A DNA stretch of 47,510 nt from Candidatus Woesearchaeota archaeon. GTDB taxonomy: Archaea > Nanobdellota > Nanobdellia > Woesearchaeales > GW2011-AR4. How positions within the stretch are numbered: the first letter of the stretch is position 1; each line of letters starts with the position of its first letter. The notes beneath the pieces are model-generated. The model did no database searches. It was given only the letters and a program-made list of their open reading frames with translations, and was not told the DNA's origin. Both the position numbers and the translations under genes were made by a program. The stretch is taken from contig JACOUX010000018.1 of assembly GCA_016177615.1 (NCBI GenBank), forward strand, positions 1-47,510. The letters run 5' to 3'. Below, one piece after another: positions 24,306-33,015 of the stretch.

Positions 24306-26756
24306 TTAGGGTTTTTTCCTCGTCCAAAATATAACAGCCAAATAAACAACTACGAAGAATGATGCGGCAAGTGTAATCCGCAATCCTATCTTGAAGGATA
24401 CAGGATCATAAATGAAATCTATCTGATGCTTGCCTTTATCCAAATATATTGACCTTAATATGTAGTCAGCCCTGTAAATCTCAACTTCTTTCCCGTTATC
24501 AAAAGCTTTCCAGCCGGGATACCATGTTTCACTCAGAACTAGAAATCCGGGCGAATCCGCATAAGCGCTTACTTTAATCTTGTTAGGAGAATAATATTCA
24601 ATCTGCGCTTCTTTGTACTCCCCATCGTTAAGCAATGGCTTGCTTATGCCCTTTTCCATCAAAACAGTTTCTTTGGGATTGAAATCTTTGTCTTTTAGCC
24701 TCTGTAAGATGCCCTCCCTATCAAGGACAATTGCCTTTGGGATAAAAAATGCGCGGGGAAGATAATTATTGTTCAGATAAATATAAAAATTTTGCTTTCT
24801 GATAAACTCATAAGGGTACTGCCCTAATTCAAATTCGCTTATATAATACACTCCATAAGCCAAATAAATATTGTTAGAAAAACTATATACAAGCTTGTAT
24901 CCCGGTCTGCTCAGAGGCTTATCGGAAATTATATACTTTACATTCAATAAATCAAGCATTTTTGGATATGCGATCTCTTTGAGGGAAATTACGGCAGCCG
25001 GCATAAGGGTGAAATTTCCCATGACAGAAGCATATTTCTGGTAATCCTCATAAATCAGGCCGTCGAATCCCTCCATTTTGAACAGTCTGGTGCCAATTAG
25101 CCTTTCCTGCCTTAAAATATCAAAATTTATATCAACAAACCTAAAAAAATCCTTATCGCTGGCCATAAAGCTGACCAGCTTGTTTTCGGGATAAGCCTCT
25201 GAAATACTTTTTACCTGAATCAAAGGCATTGAGTGCACGCCGAGATCCATTAAAATCACAAAAAATATCAGCGCTTTAATGAATTTAACATTTACATTAT
25301 TTATTTTCAGCTTTAATATGATGACTGACAGGAGCAGGAATATGCTGAATAACAGAACATCAAGGACTATATGATTATAGATGCCTGGCAATTTATCATG
25401 ATAAAACTCATAAGAGTTTACAGAAACGGAATTTGCTGATAATTTATTTTTTAAAAAGCCGCTTCCAATCATTAAAATCCTATCCTCAAATAAAAATACA
25501 AATGCCAGTCCAGCGAGAGAAAACACCAATAAAATTGCGGCTCCTCTGAGCATTATTGACAGCTTCCTGGAATTTAGCTTATATAAGAGCAAATCAAGGC
25601 CAAATCCAGCCAATAATATCAATGAAAAATTAAAAAAAAGCAGCAGTTTGGCGGGAATCCTGAAAATGGTGAGCAATGGAACGTATTTATACAAAAAGTA
25701 GTATAATGGAGTGTACTTTCCCATGGAGAATATTAATGAGATCACTCCAAGGAGAATGAAAAACCTGGAATATTTGTTTGTTTTATATATGTTCATCATA
25801 ACAAATATCAAAGAAAGAATCCCTATATACAAAGCCATTTTCCAAAAGGCAAAAATTCCCCAGTATGTGCCATCAAAGTAGGAGCCAAAAAACTCAGGAA
25901 ATAAAAGCGTTATCAGATAGTGCGGCGGGTAGGAGCCGACACTTGATGAGACGAAATCAAGACCTTCCAGCCTGCTGACTTTGGATACAAATTCCAATAG
26001 CGGGAATAGTTGTGCTGCTGAAATCATCAAAACAAGCGTACTCATTAAGAAAAATATCCCAATATACTTAATTGCATTGCGGAAGCTTACCCTCTCCCTT
26101 TCTATGACAAATGCCCTGTAAATGTAGTACAAGAATACAACAAGCCATGAGTAGAGAAAAATCTGATTGTGGTCCCCGAAAAACTGAAAAGCCGATGCCA
26201 CGGACGCCGCAATCAAATAGACACTCTTCCTGCTTTGAAAATAGCACTCAATCAAATAAAAAAGCAGAGGCAAAATGAGCATAGTCACTTCCCTGCCGAC
26301 AAATCCGGCAAAGACATAATAGCTGTATTTCAGGCATAGAATATAAATAACCGATGAGATAAAGGAACTGAACTTGCTGACTCCGATTTTATTCATAAAC
26401 AAATAAAGAAAAACGCCTCCCAGGAAAAAATGCAGCAGGAAAACGTACCCGTACAGCTTCAAAGAAGGCACGAATAAATAAAGAAGGTTTGTCGGATAAA
26501 GCAATTTTGACCAGTGATTCCCTATGAACGGATAGCCGGAAAAAGTGTACGGTGCCCACAGGGGAATTTCACCATAGTCCCTCATAGACTCATGCCTGAA
26601 ATTGTCCCAATAGGCAATATCCGTGACCAGTTCAGATACCGGAGACCAAAGGACATGATTGGGCGATAAAATGATTTTCCAGAATAAGGCCAATGCAACA
26701 GCAAACAAAAGTATTATATATTTAATATCGGTTTTTTTATCATAAACAACTTTCAT
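24306..26756 (-). CDS. YfhO-family membrane protein
   Basis: This is an 816-residue protein with about 13 TM helices followed by a soluble domain and a last TM near the C-terminus. The first loop VLWSPVSELVTDIAYWDNFRHESMRDYGEIPLWAPYTFSGYPF and the C-terminal LSETWYPGWKAFDNGKEVEIYRADYILRSIYL are characteristic of YfhO proteins. In Gram-positive bacteria these act in glycosylation of lipoteichoic acid and similar polymers; a GT-C-like role on the outer face is inferred here. It is transcribed divergently from the GT2 gene 26796-27557, with only 39 bases between the starts. Confidence 0.8.
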   Translation of the reverse strand: MKVVYDKKTDIKYIILLFAVALALFWKIILSPNHVLWSPVSELVTDIAYWDNFRHESMRDYGEIPLWAPYTFSGYPFIGNHWSKLLYPTNLLYLFVPSLKLYGYVFLLHFFLGGVFLYLFMNKIGVSKFSSFISSVIYILCLKYSYYVFAGFVGREVTMLILPLLFYLIECYFQSRKSVYLIAASVASAFQFFGDHNQIFLYSWLVVFLYYIYRAFVIERERVSFRNAIKYIGIFFLMSTLVLMISAAQLFPLLEFVSKVSRLEGLDFVSSSVGSYPPHYLITLLFPEFFGSYFDGTYWGIFAFWKMALYIGILSLIFVMMNIYKTNKYSRFFILLGVISLIFSMGKYTPLYYFLYKYVPLLTIFRIPAKLLLFFNFSLILLAGFGLDLLLYKLNSRKLSIMLRGAAILLVFSLAGLAFVFLFEDRILMIGSGFLKNKLSANSVSVNSYEFYHDKLPGIYNHIVLDVLLFSIFLLLSVIILKLKINNVNVKFIKALIFFVILMDLGVHSMPLIQVKSISEAYPENKLVSFMASDKDFFRFVDINFDILRQERLIGTRLFKMEGFDGLIYEDYQKYASVMGNFTLMPAAVISLKEIAYPKMLDLLNVKYIISDKPLSRPGYKLVYSFSNNIYLAYGVYYISEFELGQYPYEFIRKQNFYIYLNNNYLPRAFFIPKAIVLDREGILQRLKDKDFNPKETVLMEKGISKPLLNDGEYKEAQIEYYSPNKIKVSAYADSPGFLVLSETWYPGWKAFDNGKEVEIYRADYILRSIYLDKGKHQIDFIYDPVSFKIGLRITLAASFFVVVYLAVIFWTRKKP

Positions 26757-26795
26757 TTTGGCTTTCGGTTAAATACTCCATTTAAAAATTTTACT
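26757..26795. promoter_or_regulatory. Interleaved divergent promoters
   Basis: The 39-base gap between the YfhO-like and GT2 genes holds two TATA-like boxes. GGTTAAATACTCC (26767-26779) is about 24 bases before the plus-strand ATG at 26796. ATTTTTAAATGG on the minus strand (26779-26790) is about 28 bases before the minus-strand ATG at 26756. The boxes abut, so the two transcription complexes should compete. Confidence 0.55.
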
Positions 26796-27557
26796 ATGGT
26801 TAAAAAAAGAATGCAGAATGCAGGCGATATTTCGCTGGTTATACCTGTCTACAATGAGTCCAAGGTAATTGAAAGGGTCGTTAGGTCATACTATGATGTT
26901 ATCCGGAAATGCAAAAATTCAGAGTTTATCGTTGCCGAGGACGGGAGCAATGACGGAACTAAGCAAATATTAAAAAAGCTGAGAAATAAAATACCATTCA
27001 GGCTTGTAACGAGCAATGAGCGAAAAGGGTATGTAAACAGCGTAAGAGATGCATTAAAGCTGGCGAAAAAAAAGTATATATTCTTCAGCGATTCCGGCGG
27101 AGGCCATGACCCGAATGACTTTTGGAAGCTCGAAAGGTTTATTAAGAATTATGACATGGTGATAGGCTATAAGAAAATAAGAAAAGACCCCCTTAACAGA
27201 ATTATCCTGTCTCGCGGATATAACCTCATGATAGGGCTGATTTTTAATATATGGTTTAAGGACATAGATTGCGGATTTAGAATTATAAAAAGAGAAGTTA
27301 TTGATAATATGCTGAAGGATACTAAAACCCTAAAATATTGCATTTTTTCTGAATTTACAATCAGGGCTTGCAAGAATGGCTACAAAGTCAAGGAATGCCC
27401 TGTCCAGCATTTCCGAAGGCACATTGAAAAAATAAAGACGTTTGCGCCTTTGAAATTGCCAAAGATAATAATCTCCCTCTTTATAGGATTATTGCGGATA
27501 AGGTTTGAATTATTTATAAAGTCCCCAAATCTTAAATCCCTAAATTCTTCCAGCTAA
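26796..27557 (+). CDS. GT2-family glycosyltransferase (DPM1-like)
   Basis: This 253-residue soluble GT-A enzyme resembles dolichol-phosphate mannose synthases, which load sugars onto a polyprenyl phosphate carrier. It has LVIPVYNESKVIE, VAEDGSNDGTKQ and, in place of the usual DxD, SDSGGGHDPNDFWKLERF (Asp99 to Asp105), then DIDCGFRIIKREV. There is no TM tail. It is a paralogue of the enzyme at 38151-38909, sharing DFWKLxxFIxNYD and GYxKxRxDPxxR. Its 3' end overlaps the convergent gmhA-like gene by 18 bases. Confidence 0.85.
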   Translation: MVKKRMQNAGDISLVIPVYNESKVIERVVRSYYDVIRKCKNSEFIVAEDGSNDGTKQILKKLRNKIPFRLVTSNERKGYVNSVRDALKLAKKKYIFFSDSGGGHDPNDFWKLERFIKNYDMVIGYKKIRKDPLNRIILSRGYNLMIGLIFNIWFKDIDCGFRIIKREVIDNMLKDTKTLKYCIFSEFTIRACKNGYKVKECPVQHFRRHIEKIKTFAPLKLPKIIISLFIGLLRIRFELFIKSPNLKSLNSSS

Positions 27558-28109
27558 ACTCTTTCTCAGCCTGTTAACAATTAAATGCTCAAGCAGCAGA
27601 TGCACGCTTTCCACCAAGCCAAAATCCTCATTTTCAACAATGACACATTCGTCTGCAATGTTCTTTAAATTCCCACCTTTAAATCCAAGAAACGCAATCG
27701 TTTTTGCCCCTAGCCGCTTTGCGGCTTTCACGGCTTCCACGACATTGGGAGAATTGCCGCTTACGGAAAAAGCAACAATAAGGTCGCCGTCATTTGCAAG
27801 ATTATAAAGCTGCTCTGAAAACACCTTGTCATAGCCCATATCGTTTGCCAAGGCTGTTATAGTGGATATATTGTCGGCTAGCGATACTGCCCTAAATCTC
27901 TTTTGGCCCTTCACGCTGCAAAATTTTATAAGATCATTTGCAAAATGGCTTGATGTAGATGCGCTCCCCCCATTTCCAAAGATAAATATTTGCTTTTGCC
28001 TTTTATGGGCATCCAGCAGCATGCTGACAGCACTGTCTATTTGTGTCCTATCAAGCCCGTCTATTATTTTTTTCGCCTCATTCAGGTAATATTCGTTAAA
28101 ATCAGCCAT
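27540..28109 (-). CDS. gmhA: Phosphoheptose isomerase-like SIS protein
   Basis: GmhA converts sedoheptulose 7-phosphate to D-glycero-D-manno-heptose 7-phosphate. The 189-residue protein has one SIS domain with FGNGGSASTSSHFANDL (about 44-60), LTALANDMGYDKVF-like ITALANDMGYDKVF, the phosphate-binding FSVSGNSPNVVEA and the C-terminal ESVHLLLEHLIV with the conserved Glu-His. It begins immediately after the stop of the heptose kinase-like gene, and a nucleotidyltransferase precedes that, giving the order HddC-HddA-GmhA. Family assignment is firm; the substrate follows from the neighbours. Confidence 0.88.
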   Translation of the reverse strand: MADFNEYYLNEAKKIIDGLDRTQIDSAVSMLLDAHKRQKQIFIFGNGGSASTSSHFANDLIKFCSVKGQKRFRAVSLADNISTITALANDMGYDKVFSEQLYNLANDGDLIVAFSVSGNSPNVVEAVKAAKRLGAKTIAFLGFKGGNLKNIADECVIVENEDFGLVESVHLLLEHLIVNRLRKSLAGRI

Positions 28110-29084
28110 TTAATCACCAACATAAATTATTCTGCTGCCTTGCTGCTCAAAACTGAACGGAAATTCCCTTAACCGGCTCAAGGCTTTTCTAACTTCATAC
28201 TGCTTATTTTTTTCGCAGTATATCAATAAAAAACCGCCGCCTCCGGCCCCTAATAGCTTGCCTCCAGATGCTCCTGCATTTATGGCTTTCTCATAGTACT
28301 TATTTATTTTGTCATTGGTGATGCCTGAAGCCAATTGTTTCTTATGATTCCACCCTTCAAGCAGTATTTTGCCAAATTTATCTATGTAGTTATTATTTAA
28401 TAAATCTTTCATTTCGTATGTAAGCCCGGTCATCTTATCCATAATCGCCTTTTTATGAGGTACATTGCTGACTTGTTCGGATAATATCGTATTGGATCTT
28501 CGCAAAATTCCGGTATAAAACATCATTAAATTGTCTTGCAGCTTATCAACGGTATTCTTATTGCATATTATATGGTTGACAAGGACAGTATTATCCTGGT
28601 TGAATATAATGTGCTGAAATCCTCCGTAAGCGCATATATACTGGTCTTGCTTGCCTATCGGCTCTTTTAATATGTCAATCTCTATTTTGCAAGCATCCTC
28701 TGCCAGCTGTTTAGCTGACTTATGGTGGCCCTTATAAGCATACAAAGCATTAAGCAAGCCTACAGTAAATGCACTTGAAGAGCCCAACCCCGTGCCATGC
28801 GCAGGCACATCCGCAATTGAAGTTATCTCAACACCCTTTGTTATGCCAACAGCCTTCATAGTCTCTCTGACTATATCATGCTTGATTTTATCAACGTTGT
28901 TTGTTATTTCAGTCTTTGAGTAGCTTACCCTTATAGTGTCATCAAACCTCTTATTGATTGTGATGTATACATACTTATTTATGGCTGTACTTATGACTGA
29001 GCCCCCGCTTAATTCATAATAGTTCCTGATATCAGTGCCTCCTCCGACAAAACTTATACGAAGCGGAGTCCTTGAAATTATCAT
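28110..29084 (-). CDS. hddA: GHMP kinase, D-glycero-D-manno-heptose 7-phosphate kinase-like
   Basis: This is a 324-residue GHMP-superfamily sugar kinase. The N-terminus IISRTPLRISFVGGGTDIRNYY and the ATP-binding AHGTGLGSSSAFTVGLLNAL, with PIGKQDQYICAYGGF and the C-terminal ASGGKLLGAGGGGFLL, match HddA and the closely related fucose kinase-like group. HddA phosphorylates the heptose 7-phosphate at C1. The ATG overlap of four bases with the upstream nucleotidyltransferase and direct abutment to gmhA indicate one operon. Confidence 0.85.
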   Translation of the reverse strand: MIISRTPLRISFVGGGTDIRNYYELSGGSVISTAINKYVYITINKRFDDTIRVSYSKTEITNNVDKIKHDIVRETMKAVGITKGVEITSIADVPAHGTGLGSSSAFTVGLLNALYAYKGHHKSAKQLAEDACKIEIDILKEPIGKQDQYICAYGGFQHIIFNQDNTVLVNHIICNKNTVDKLQDNLMMFYTGILRRSNTILSEQVSNVPHKKAIMDKMTGLTYEMKDLLNNNYIDKFGKILLEGWNHKKQLASGITNDKINKYYEKAINAGASGGKLLGAGGGGFLLIYCEKNKQYEVRKALSRLREFPFSFEQQGSRIIYVGD

Positions 29085-29773
29085 TCCCTGACCTCTTTAA
29101 AAATCTTCAGCCTTTGCATTGTACCGATATCATAAAACATGTTCCTGCTTTTGAAAGCGAATAACTGCCATCTTTTTATAAGTTTAGGAAAAATATCCTC
29201 TTCAAGCGATACTTTTTTGTTTTTCTGTATAAGTCCAAGGACAGACTTTTTGAAGACTGAGACTCCCGCATCAACATATTTCGCATTGTAATTCCTGCCT
29301 TCCTTGTCATATTTGGTTACATATCCTCTGCCGTCAATCTCGATATTATTGTTTGCAAATGACTTGCTTTTATTGTTATAGGCGGCAAGCAGACCCTCCT
29401 TCTTCATTCTTTTATGCACATGCATCATCTTTTTGTAGTCCAATTCAAGGTAAGAATCGCCGTAGATGACAAAAAAATCATCCTTTATATATTTTTCAGC
29501 GAGTTTCAAGGCTCCGCCCGTGCCCAGCAGATTTTTCTCAACCGAATATTCTATCTTGACCCCAAATTTATTTCCGTCCCCGAAATAATCAGCAATTTTT
29601 TCCCATAAATAGCCCACGCAAAGGACTATTTCATCGATGCCATTTCTTTTCAGCATCTTTATCAGGTGCTCAAGAAATGGTTTTCCGCTTATTTTAACCA
29701 TATGTTTCGGAATCTTATAGGTTATTGGCCTCAGCCTCGTTCCCAAGCCGCCTGCAAGAATTACAGCCTGCAT
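29081..29773 (-). CDS. hddC: Sugar-1-phosphate nucleotidyltransferase, HddC-like
   Basis: This 230-residue GT-A-fold nucleotidyltransferase forms an NDP-sugar from a sugar 1-phosphate. It shows LAGGLGTRLRPITYKIPKHMVKISGKP at the N-terminus, GTGGALKLAEKYI, the metal-site YGDSYLELD, and the C-terminal LIKRWQLFAFKSRNMFYDIGT. The short length and the pairing with HddA- and GmhA-like proteins suggest GDP-heptose synthesis, though a mannose or glucose 1-phosphate substrate cannot be excluded. It lies nine bases after the epimerase gene in a five-gene operon starting at 32029. Confidence 0.82.
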   Translation of the reverse strand: MQAVILAGGLGTRLRPITYKIPKHMVKISGKPFLEHLIKMLKRNGIDEIVLCVGYLWEKIADYFGDGNKFGVKIEYSVEKNLLGTGGALKLAEKYIKDDFFVIYGDSYLELDYKKMMHVHKRMKKEGLLAAYNNKSKSFANNNIEIDGRGYVTKYDKEGRNYNAKYVDAGVSVFKKSVLGLIQKNKKVSLEEDIFPKLIKRWQLFAFKSRNMFYDIGTMQRLKIFKEVRE

Positions 29774-29782
29774 TTTTGTAAT

Positions 29783-30718
29783 TTAACCATGCTTAAGATA
29801 TTCGGTCACGGCTTTCCTCACTGCCCCGTCTGATGTGAAGCGAGGCTTCCAGCCCATTTTTTTCATTTTGGATGTGTCATAAGCTACGAGAGCAACATCA
29901 CCGGGCCAGCCTCTTTTGCCTCCGGTATAGCATAATCTTACATTATTTAGCTTAATCTCCTCTATTATAATTTTTGCTATCGTGTTGACGTCGGTATTGC
30001 CGTCGCAGCCTAGGTTGAATATATTGACCTCTTTATCAGAGTGCTCAAAGCCGAAAATCATTCCGTCCGCGCAGTCTTTGACATAAAGATAGGGCTTTCT
30101 CTGATGCCCATCCCCAAGTATCTGAAGCTCTTTTGGATTTTTCCTCAATTTTTTCACAAAATCGTACATTGCTCCATGGGTGCTTCTTTCTCCTATCACG
30201 TTTGCAAAGCGGAATATCCACGACTGCATCCCATAAAGGTGGCAGAAAGCGGAAATCAGCCCTTCCCCTGCCAGCTTGCTGGCGCCGTATAGGGATATTG
30301 GGAGCTTAGCCCCGTAATTTTCCGGCGTTGGCATTATTTCAGCCTCGCCGTAGACAGCAGATGTTGAAGCAAAAACAATTTTTTTTATATTGTTAAGCCG
30401 CATTGACTCAAGCACATTGTACGTTGCGATTATTCCCTGCTTCAAATCGACATCTGTATTCATCGTGCCAAGAGCGATGTCAGAATTGGCAGCCATGTGA
30501 AAAACAGCGTCATGATCCTTCATTGAGACTTTTAATTTACCGAGGTTAAGCAAGTCCTCCTTTATGAATTTAAATCCTTTTTTTGAAAGGTGGCTTTCAA
30601 TGAATTCTTTTTTTCCCAAAGAAAGATTGTCGTAAACAGTGACATCGCCTTTTTCTGCAAGCATGTCTACCAAATGGCTTCCTATAAAACCTGCTCCGCC
30701 TGTGACAAAAAATTTCAT
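29783..30718 (-). CDS. NAD-dependent nucleotide-sugar epimerase/dehydratase
   Basis: This is a 311-residue extended SDR enzyme with GGAGFIGSHLVDML, HMAANSDIALG, ASTSAVYGEAE, the catalytic YGASK, RFANVIGERSTHG and GDGHQRKPYLYVKDCADG. The Gly-rich N-terminus and the KPYLYVxD segment fit UDP-glucose 4-epimerase-like enzymes or UDP-glucuronate/heptose epimerases. Its position, next to the heptose nucleotidyltransferase and six bases after the FAD enzyme, suggests it modifies the same activated sugar. Confidence 0.82.
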   Translation of the reverse strand: MKFFVTGGAGFIGSHLVDMLAEKGDVTVYDNLSLGKKEFIESHLSKKGFKFIKEDLLNLGKLKVSMKDHDAVFHMAANSDIALGTMNTDVDLKQGIIATYNVLESMRLNNIKKIVFASTSAVYGEAEIMPTPENYGAKLPISLYGASKLAGEGLISAFCHLYGMQSWIFRFANVIGERSTHGAMYDFVKKLRKNPKELQILGDGHQRKPYLYVKDCADGMIFGFEHSDKEVNIFNLGCDGNTDVNTIAKIIIEEIKLNNVRLCYTGGKRGWPGDVALVAYDTSKMKKMGWKPRFTSDGAVRKAVTEYLKHG

Positions 30719-30724
30719 TCTATT

Positions 30725-32029
30725 TTATTCCGCCGCCATGCTTGGGTTGTTATTTATTTTCCTGGCAAGATCGAACGAATGCCTTATAACAGCATCAGTG
30801 TTGAGGTACTCAAACTCTGCGAATCTTCCGCATAGATGAATCCCTATTGAGTCGAAATATTGCCTGATTGTTTTAAGCGTGTCAAGGTATCCTATTGTGT
30901 TCACCACATAGCCGTATCTCGCATTAACAATGTCAGTTTCAACCACATCCCCTGAATCTATGAACCCTTCCTGCTCCATGGTACTGATAACATGCCTTAT
31001 CAGCTCCTCACTGGACATCCTTGAGATTTTATCGCCGGGGAAATAAGTCAGTTCGGCAGTGACCGTGTGCTTACCGGGAGGAGCGTGATCTGCATGAAGG
31101 AAAGTGTAAAAGCAGAGCCTGTGGTACAAAATATCCTCATCAACTACATAAACTGCGAACTTGTCTGTGAATTTAATCTTGTTCAGGCCTATCATGATCA
31201 CAATGACCCCGTTATACCTTAATGAGTTTATGGCATCTATTATGTTTTTCGGCACATTGTCCAGGCATCCAAGAAGCTCTGGCAGTGGCATAGTAGAGAC
31301 AATGCTGTCATAACACCTTTCATCCTTTCCATTTGATGCAATCCATCCGCTTTGGGTTTTCCTGATTTTTTTTATTTTATAGTTTAAAATAATCTTTTTA
31401 ACGTCCTTTCCCAAAACTGCAACCAAAGACTCGATGCCCCCCCTTCCAGGATACCAGAAATTCAGCTGGTGGGTATATCCCTCCGTATTCATGCCTATGG
31501 CAGATTTTATGATGTCCTCTGCAGGAGGCTTAGGGACCCTTCCTTCAACCCAGTCAAGCCCGAGGTTTTCCGGATCAGTCTTCCATATTTTTTTATTGTA
31601 AGGTATGAGGTATTTTTCCGCAATCCCTTTTCCGAACGTGTAGTATATCCACTCCTTAAAATTAGTCTTTGGCTTCCCGTAGCTGTTATTGACAAAATAA
31701 TAAAGGCATTCAAAAATATCCTCCTTATCCAATGCATGCAATCCATTTTCAAATGGGTACTTGACAAACCTCTTCTTAAACCAGATCTGGTTGTTCCTGT
31801 AATAGCTTTTTATGTTGCCTTCGAGCTTCTTAAGCATAAAATTAAGAATCTCCTTGTCCCTTGAGAATATTATATGGCCCCCCATGTCATAGCTGAAGCC
31901 GTTTTTCTTTTTCGTCTTGCAGTGCCCTCCAATCCTGCTGAACTCCTCAAGAACCTCACAGTCATGGTTTTTCAGGAAATATGCAGAGGACATGCCTGCC
32001 AGGCCCCCACCAAGAACTCCTATCTTCAT
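30725..32029 (-). CDS. FAD-dependent UDP-galactopyranose mutase/amine-oxidase-like enzyme
   Basis: This is a 434-residue flavoprotein. It has an N-terminal GGGLAGMSSAYFL dinucleotide motif, GGHCKTKKKNGFSYDMGGHIIF, KRFVKYPFENGLHAL (like the UDP-sugar region of UGM), WYPGRGGIESL and a C-terminal LCGRFAEFEYLNTDAVIRHSF. Enzymes of this kind sit in many polysaccharide loci; a mutase or desaturase/oxidase activity is possible. It heads the operon FAD enzyme-epimerase-HddC-HddA-GmhA. A minus-strand TATA box (CATTTTTAAAGC, 32050-32061) lies 26 bases upstream, just outside the insertion sequence. Confidence 0.78.
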   Translation of the reverse strand: MKIGVLGGGLAGMSSAYFLKNHDCEVLEEFSRIGGHCKTKKKNGFSYDMGGHIIFSRDKEILNFMLKKLEGNIKSYYRNNQIWFKKRFVKYPFENGLHALDKEDIFECLYYFVNNSYGKPKTNFKEWIYYTFGKGIAEKYLIPYNKKIWKTDPENLGLDWVEGRVPKPPAEDIIKSAIGMNTEGYTHQLNFWYPGRGGIESLVAVLGKDVKKIILNYKIKKIRKTQSGWIASNGKDERCYDSIVSTMPLPELLGCLDNVPKNIIDAINSLRYNGVIVIMIGLNKIKFTDKFAVYVVDEDILYHRLCFYTFLHADHAPPGKHTVTAELTYFPGDKISRMSSEELIRHVISTMEQEGFIDSGDVVETDIVNARYGYVVNTIGYLDTLKTIRQYFDSIGIHLCGRFAEFEYLNTDAVIRHSFDLARKINNNPSMAAE

Positions 32030-32049
32030 ACATTAAAGTAATCACAGCA

Positions 32050-32061
32050 GCTTTAAAAATG
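32050..32061 (-). promoter_or_regulatory. TATA box of the five-gene heptose operon
   Basis: CATTTTTAAAGC on the minus strand is centred 26 bases before the ATG at 32029. The IS begins about 13 bases further upstream, so any upstream activator sites on that side have been displaced. Confidence 0.6.
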
Positions 32062-32110
32062 TTTCAATTTTGGTTAGGCGTTGTTGAAAATCTCAAGATT
32101 TAATAACCCA

Positions 32111-32151
32111 AGCAGCCGTTAGGCTGCTGGGGGTGGGGAGCACGCCCCACC
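32111..32151 (+). promoter_or_regulatory. Two GC-rich hairpins before the transposase start
   Basis: AGCAGCC (32111-32117) pairs with GGCTGCT (32122-32128) around a 4-base loop. GGTGGGG (32132-32138) pairs with CCCCACC (32145-32151) around a 6-base loop and ends directly before the ATG at 32152. They are strikingly GC-rich for this genome. In RNA read in from outside they would hide the start codon region, a known way for IS elements to silence read-through expression. Confidence 0.6.
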
Positions 32152-32970
32152 ATGAAAAAGGAAAAAAGACTGGTAAATAAAGTTAAGCGATTGATAAGAA
32201 AGGCAGGATTGCCAAGATACCTGCATAGATACGGCCCAAAGAAATACGAGCTTTGGCAGCATTTGATTGCCTTGCTGGTAAAGCAAGAGTGTAAGCTGAA
32301 TTATCGTCGAGCAAGTAATTTGCTCAATGATTTGGGACTAGAAGTCCCAACTTATTCTGCACTTGCAAAGTTTGCCTACAGAATGCCACTTTTTATTTGG
32401 CAAACTTTGCTTGCTGCCACAGCAAGCATGAAAGTAAATATAGCTACAATTGATTCGACAGGAATGTCAAGGGCTTTGCCAAGCCCTTATTACTACAAAA
32501 GAATTGACAAGCCTTATCCCGTTGGCATTCCCATAAAAATTTCTCTTGCTGTTGACACAAAAAGCAAGAGAATTCTTGCTCTTAGGACAAGAGCAAGAAA
32601 ATCGCATGACATAAAAGATGCAGAATATTTGATTAAAAGGTTTGCAAAATTTCCTAGAAAGATAGTTGCAGATTCTGCATACGATTCTGAGAAATTCTAC
32701 GAATTTCTGTGGGACAATTCCATTGTCCCAGTCGTCAAAGTAAGAAAAAATGCCTTCAGGGGTTTTGTAAGGCATAAAGTCATAAAAAATTTCAAGAAAA
32801 GAGTTTACAACAGAAGAAGCATTGCTGAATCAGTTATCTTTTCAATGAAAAGAAAATTTGGAGCTAGCGTCAGCTCTTTGAAGATTAAATCTCAAAGAGC
32901 TGAGATGTATTGTAGGGCTATCGCCCACAATACAATTTTATGTTTTAGAGATTATTTTCAACTAGTCTAA
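32152..32970 (+). CDS. DDE transposase, IS5-like
   Basis: This 272-residue transposase cuts and joins the ends of the surrounding IS. The RNase H-fold triad is visible: Asp in ATIDSTGMSR, Asp in KIVADSAYDSEKF and Glu in NRRSIAESVIFSMKRKFG. The N-terminal ~80 residues are basic and helical (LVNKVKRLIRKAGLP, ELWQHLIALL), fitting DNA binding. The reading frame is unbroken and its stop codon TAA forms the outermost bases of the right inverted repeat, so the element looks functional. Confidence 0.88.
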   Translation: MKKEKRLVNKVKRLIRKAGLPRYLHRYGPKKYELWQHLIALLVKQECKLNYRRASNLLNDLGLEVPTYSALAKFAYRMPLFIWQTLLAATASMKVNIATIDSTGMSRALPSPYYYKRIDKPYPVGIPIKISLAVDTKSKRILALRTRARKSHDIKDAEYLIKRFAKFPRKIVADSAYDSEKFYEFLWDNSIVPVVKVRKNAFRGFVRHKVIKNFKKRVYNRRSIAESVIFSMKRKFGASVSSLKIKSQRAEMYCRAIAHNTILCFRDYFQLV

Positions 32971-32985
32971 TTTTGGTTAGAAACA

Positions 32986-32996
32986 TTTTTATATCT
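32986..32996 (+). promoter_or_regulatory. TATA box of the 33016 radical SAM gene
   Basis: TTTTTATATCT is centred 26 bases before the ATG at 33016 and overlaps the region just before an earlier ATG at 32998. It therefore decides for the start at 33016. It lies 16 bases from the right end of the IS. Confidence 0.6.
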
Positions 32997-33015
32997 GATG
33001 GAGTCGCATTGGCCC

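Larger units (their letters stand above)
32074..32970 (+). mobile_element. Intact IS5-like insertion sequence
   Basis: This 897-base element has imperfect terminal inverted repeats: TTAGGCGTTGTTGAAAAT (32074-32091) and, reading inwards from the right end, TTAGACTAGTTGAAAAT (32970-32954). Both sides carry TTTTGG (32068-32073 and 32971-32976), itself inside a 12-base direct repeat AATTTTGGTTAG (32066-32077 and 32969-32980). The target duplication is therefore between 6 and 12 bases and the exact ends are ambiguous by a few bases. It holds one transposase gene and two GC-rich hairpins before it. Confidence 0.8.
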
